In this document: piece after piece, positions 59,701-64,000 of the stretch | Position numbering within the stretch: position 1 is the stretch's first letter | How the letters are laid out: the number at the start of each line of letters is the position of its first letter | Assembly: GCA_020809705.1 (NCBI GenBank) | Contig: CP085833.1 | Location: 1,984,001 to 2,048,000 of the forward strand | Source of the DNA: Calonectria ilicicola | Taxonomy: Eukaryota > Ascomycota > Sordariomycetes > Hypocreales > Nectriaceae | Reading direction: 5' to 3' | DNA: 64,000 bases | Program-made: the position numbers and the translations under genes | The notes under the pieces: model-generated | What the model was told of the DNA's origin: nothing | The model's database searches: none | The model's input: only the letters and a program-made list of their open reading frames with translations

Positions 59701-60811
59701 TGTTGCGGTCGCTATCGTCGTCGTCGGCGGCGTTGGATGGAGAGGGTCGATGGCTCAAAGTCAGAGAGTCAGATACCGCCTGAGACGAATCGTTTCTTTC
59801 TATTGTCTCCTCCCTCCAATGCAATGCGGGACCCTTCGGTCTATGTGTCAATGCGACTGCGAGCTACTCTTCAGTCTCTGCGGCGCTGAAAACAGAGTGG
59901 TGAAGGATCATGGGCGGTGTTTGATGTTTGATGGGCAGGAAGGGGGCCTCCCATTCTTGCGCTAACGTAGGTACCTTCGCCATGACAGATTAATTAGCTG
60001 GCAGCCCTGATAGGCTGAACAGGCTCGGCCATTTTGCGGGCTTGACCGCTGAAAATGTGTCCTGGGCCAACGCCCCTGAGATACCCTGCCAGTTAGCGAG
60101 AATCAGTGGGGCACTCCACCGAAACCCCAATTGTCAGATTTCAACAACCAGAACACCCCCTTCGGATAGACCGGGTTTTCGTTCAACCTGCAAAAAACAC
60201 ACACATTAATCGGAATTTCTCATTAAGTCCCCCCTCCCCCAACCCGAGATTTTGTTTTCAGTCTACAGCTATCAAGACAAGGGGCTAAAGCAATGCACGG
60301 ATTTCAGACAATGGCTTAATAGGCTCGCTATTCATCCGCATTAAGTCTACAAAAACATAGGCAATTCTCAGATCCAGATTCGAAAGAAAACAATAAATCA
60401 TTTCCTTATCCGTCTAAAAGCTACTATGTTTCTCATTGTACACATTAAAAAGTGACGCTAATGACAGTCGGGCGCCTATCTTGCTCCTCTGGCAGGCCTG
60501 TATCTTTTGGTCTTTGCCCTTTCACAGGGTCAGCAGCCAGTGTCTGACTCCATTTCCATCTAACTTCCCGCTTCATGAATTTTCTTGCTTTGCTGAATCA
60601 AATCCCAATTTCTCAATTTCTTTCCCTGACAAAAAACCAAAGTTAATAGGCAAGACATAGTCCTAGTGAAAGCGCAGGTTCAAGTGATCCAGTGACGATA
60701 TCCCTTTGCTGACACACAGAAAATAGTCACCACAAAAAATAGTAAACAAAACACCATTTGCTTCACAGCCATCGCCACCGCGTGGCTGATACTTCTATAC
60801 TACATCTTCCT
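59701..60811. other. Spacer between LCB1 and the glucan synthase 3' end
   Basis: A 1.1-kb region with the LCB1 promoter and the FKS1 3' untranslated region. Short open frames (59750-59965, 60106-60288, 60436-60660) show no family resemblance and no RNA gene is seen. Confidence 0.6.
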
Positions 60812-63800
60812 TTAAAACAACTTGATCTTGGCGGTACTGCCGGAACTGGTTGTTGTGGAAGTGAGACCAGCGCCACTGTATCCCGCCATTCCGGTACCCG
60901 TCTGAGATGTACCATTGGTGTTATCCTTGTTGAGACCAGTGGGTTGAAGGAGACGGAAGCCGGCAACACCGTTGGAAAGAGACTTTGTCAAAGAGCTTGG
61001 AATATACTTGCCAGCAACGACCGGGCCAACGATAAGGGCGATAAAGACAACAAACAAAACGAAGTACAGAATCGAGTATCGAATGACACGTCTGCGGCGG
61101 AGCTTGGACTGCTTTAGGGAATAGATTGGAGGGCGGATTTGTCGGCTAGAGACGGAGTCAGCATTACTCAAATATACTTTTGTGAGATTTATTTACCTTG
61201 GTCGAAGCCAGAACAGCATCATGGAGTGGAGCATGTCAATCTTAGGAATGACGAGAACGGGAGTCATCATAAACAAAAGCCAGTGACCCAAGACAAAGTC
61301 GGCAGCGAACATGGACAACTCGGTGATCTTACACAAGAACTCACGAGCAGGCTGCGAGACAGAGTGCCAGCCCATTGAATACCACTTACCAGTCCAGAAA
61401 GCAATGTTGGACGTGTCTGACTTAAACTCTCGAGTAAGAGCCAACGACACGATCAACTTCACAAAGAATCGCTGAACGGCGCACGCAGCAATCATTCCGG
61501 AAAGAGTTCGGGTGAAGTTGAATCCCTCAAGGAAGAACATGCCCTCAAAAGAGATAAGGAGGAAGATGACCGCGGTGGCGTGGGCAATGCCTGCCAGAAC
61601 GCTACCAAATTTCTTGCAGCACATGCTAAGAAGAGGTCCCATACAGCAGGCCATGCCGAACATCGCAGCCAAGACACCAGCGTTAACTGCAACGGGTGCG
61701 AGAGAAATGATTAAAAGACGGACCAGGGCATCAGTGGCCTTGACCGTCTTTCCTTCATTGTTAGCCTGGGTAACACCAGTTTGGGCGTTGATAAAAAGAT
61801 AAGGGATACCGGTGACCGCGACAAACATGAGGGGTGCGAGGATCTCGCCAAAAAAGATGTTGGCAATAGCGGCACGAGGAACGTCACCGGACATCTTGGC
61901 GGAAGGGTCACCGAGAGTCTTGCGCTTGTAACCAGTGATTCGGGTACGAGAGAGACGGCAGTATGAAATCCAGGACGAGGCGTGGCTTCTCGAGTTACCG
62001 CGAGACAGCCAACGGAGGTAGTCACGGTAGTCAATGAAGAAATCGTTCCATGCGAACATGTGCGGGTTGTAAATGAATGGCGAGATGGTCAAGGCCAGCA
62101 ATGTAATCCAGAAGTATGTCAAAGCAGCCTGCCAAACAGTCAAGGTAGCAAAGAGAAGCATCAGGAGCACTCGGGCACCGAAATAGATAGCTGGACCAGC
62201 GAAACGCGAGTACAACACACCATAGGGGATACGAGCTGTCGCGAAACCTCTACCAGTACCAATATATCTGGCACCACCAAATGACAAATCTTGCTGGACG
62301 GAGTTTGCATAAATCTGACAGACGAAAACTTCAAAGAATAGCGAGAGCGATCCGAATTGCTTGCCAAGACGAAGGGCGGCTCGCCAGAAACCACGCTCCA
62401 TCAATTCTTGAGCGATGAGTGGAATTAAGGACAAGAACATGACGAAGAAGATGGACAAAATACAACGATAGACCCAATCCATAAGCGCTGGAGTGTTGGC
62501 ACATCCAGTAGGGAAGAGAGGGTCAGTAATAGGAACATCTCGGTTATAATCGCAAGGAATCGTCTCGTGTCGTAGTGCGCCGAAGTTCACAAGCGTGATC
62601 ATGAACATCTGAATAGACAACATGATAAACATGTTGTTGACGTGGAAACCAGGATGAGCGTAGTAGAAGGAGAGGAAACGATCCAAAGGTAGCTGGGTGC
62701 CCAGATAATAGTATTCACGCGACAACATTTGCTCGCCCATACCAGTTCCAATCTTGGTTGTGAAGTTCAGAATAGAGCCAAAACCAAGATCACGACCCTT
62801 ACCACATTGGAAATATTCACAATGCTTGATGCGGCCACCTCGAAGAAGAGCGTTCATACCAGCATAAATATCCTCGTTCAGATGCAAACCCTTTTGAGCC
62901 TTGGAAACACCGCCACGGGTGTTCATGAAGATACCATTCAAGAAATCAGGATGTCCGTAATGCAGCTTGCCACCAATCTGTGCCATGGTTCGCGCAAAGA
63001 GGGTACCGAATGTCTGTTCCTTTCCGGCGGCAATATCACCAAGAATACCAATGTTCTCTGAGAAAATGTACTCACGAGCACCAAGAATTGCGACAGGGTT
63101 GGTTGCTTCGTTCTTGACACCAGGAGTATAAGGAGAAATGTTATCAGTCTTCATCTCTTCGAACTCAGCCAGAACACTTCGAATCTTCAAACACTCCTCG
63201 AGGTAGTTATCTTGATTGGCATCAATCAACTGAATGTATTCTCCGCGATAGAAGATGATAGAGTGATTCTGGTTGTCGGATTTTCCGTCACCAAGAATGG
63301 GGTTACCGGAAAGCTGGATTCTGAACTTAGGACGTCTCATGCCATTCTCCATGATCTCTGAGTGGCCGTCAATGAGAGCAGAATACAAACGAGGCTCTTC
63401 ACCTTCAGCAACAGCGGGTTCTTCATCCAGGTAGGCAATTTGCAAATCAGGGTACGCGCGGAGGAGGAATTCAGCGTTCTCCATCTCTTCCTTCTTGAAC
63501 TTGGCATATCGCTGCATAGAAACCACAATCTTGAACTTACGTCGAGCCATTCGCTCCAACTCTCGCTCCAGCTTATCAGTATTGCCACCGAACATCTGGA
63601 CTACTTCAGGGTTCTCCACACGGTACAGAAGTTTGATGGCTCTGCTGTAGTTCATGAAACCCGAAATCGTACGATAGAGTGTCTGGAAACGGAGTGAAGC
63701 CCAGATACGTGTTCGAAGAGTGTATTCAGGAGCAGATGACTTGAAACCAATGCAGTAAAATGGAAGATCATCGATCTTGTTCTTGACTGTTTCCTTGTCC

Positions 63801-64000
63801 TTTTCATCCTTGTTATCGCCTTCGCCGTTGAATTGGGATGTCTCATCGGCAAGAATCTTGGTATCCTTGACGAAACAATCCCATTCATGGGGATGAAGTT
63901 GCTTCAAGTATTCCAGAAGAGTAACACGGGAATAAGGCTCATCCTCACGGATGATCTCACGCAGAGATAGCAAAATCTTTTCACCATAGTGAGGGATCAT
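60812..64000 (-). CDS. FKS1: 1,3-beta-glucan synthase catalytic subunit, C-terminal part (5' end outside window)
   Basis: Two visible exons (64000-61197 and 61145-60812) around a 51-bp intron encode the last 1,045 residues. The coding frame is open at the window edge; its first codons ([13 protein letters not shown]) are internal to the protein, so the start and the N-terminal membrane helices are missing. The cytosolic GT48 region is visible ([51 protein letters not shown]). It is followed by the C-terminal block of many membrane helices and a final tail ending in TAKIKLF. The enzyme makes the beta-1,3-glucan of the wall at the plasma membrane with a Rho1 GTPase partner, and is the target of echinocandins. 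Hot spot 2 corresponds to D-W-V-Y-R-C-I-L at 62456-62479; hot spot 1 lies in the missing N-terminal part. Confidence 0.96.

Noticed and set aside
1..64000. Secondary-metabolite, phage-like or CRISPR system
   Set aside because: No polyketide synthase, peptide synthetase, terpene synthase, integrase, transposase or spaced repeat array was found. The AtuA-like gene alone does not make a terpene pathway.

Overview
The window is nuclear DNA of a filamentous ascomycete, most likely a sordariomycete of the Hypocreales type. Genes are separated by 0.4-4 kb of non-coding DNA. Most carry one to five short spliceosomal introns (50-112 bp, GTAAGT-like donors, CTAAC-like branch sites). The gene set is typical of moulds: a White Collar-1 photoreceptor, a beta-1,3-glucan synthase, a chitin synthase activator and a secreted FRE-type ferric reductase. 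The taxon is inferred from protein resemblance and gene structure; no rRNA or other barcode is present. I see no phage, transposon, CRISPR array, intact tRNA gene or secondary-metabolite cluster.

Layout, left to right. A Cmr1-type WD40 protein (partial, +) and an AtuA/DUF1446 protein (+) are followed by a run of minus-strand genes: ferric reductase, gelsolin-repeat protein, COG5 and an SKT5/CHS4-type chitin synthase activator. Next come the proteasome lid subunit Rpn12 (+), coatomer alpha (-), UDP-glucose:glycoprotein glucosyltransferase (+) and a small secreted eight-cysteine protein (+). White Collar-1 and the importin beta-3 (Kap121/Pse1) gene are on the minus strand. They are followed by an Sds23-type CBS protein and an NYN-domain protein on the plus strand. 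The right end is a minus-strand trio: GH17 beta-glucanase, serine palmitoyltransferase LCB1 and the C-terminal 1,045 codons of FKS1, which runs off the window edge.

Most genes are housekeeping. Many serve the secretory pathway (COPI alpha, COG5, UGGT, LCB1) or the cell wall (FKS1, GH17, SKT5/CHS4), but there is no sign of a dedicated operon-like cluster. Exon-intron structures were worked out by hand from splice signals, reading-frame closure and family resemblance. Every complete model closes in frame except importin beta-3, which has one surplus base in a T run of exon 3.

Most notable: that frameshift in an otherwise intact, presumably essential gene; a CAAX prenylation box in the SKT5 homologue that exists only when the last 52-bp intron is spliced; a very long 5' intron in the same gene; an unrecognised secreted eight-cysteine peptide; a solitary exact TFIIIC B-box beside that peptide gene; a GATA-site cluster upstream of the ferric reductase; and an FKS1 hot-spot-2 sequence that differs from the yeast reference. 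I found no convincing wholly new multi-gene system.
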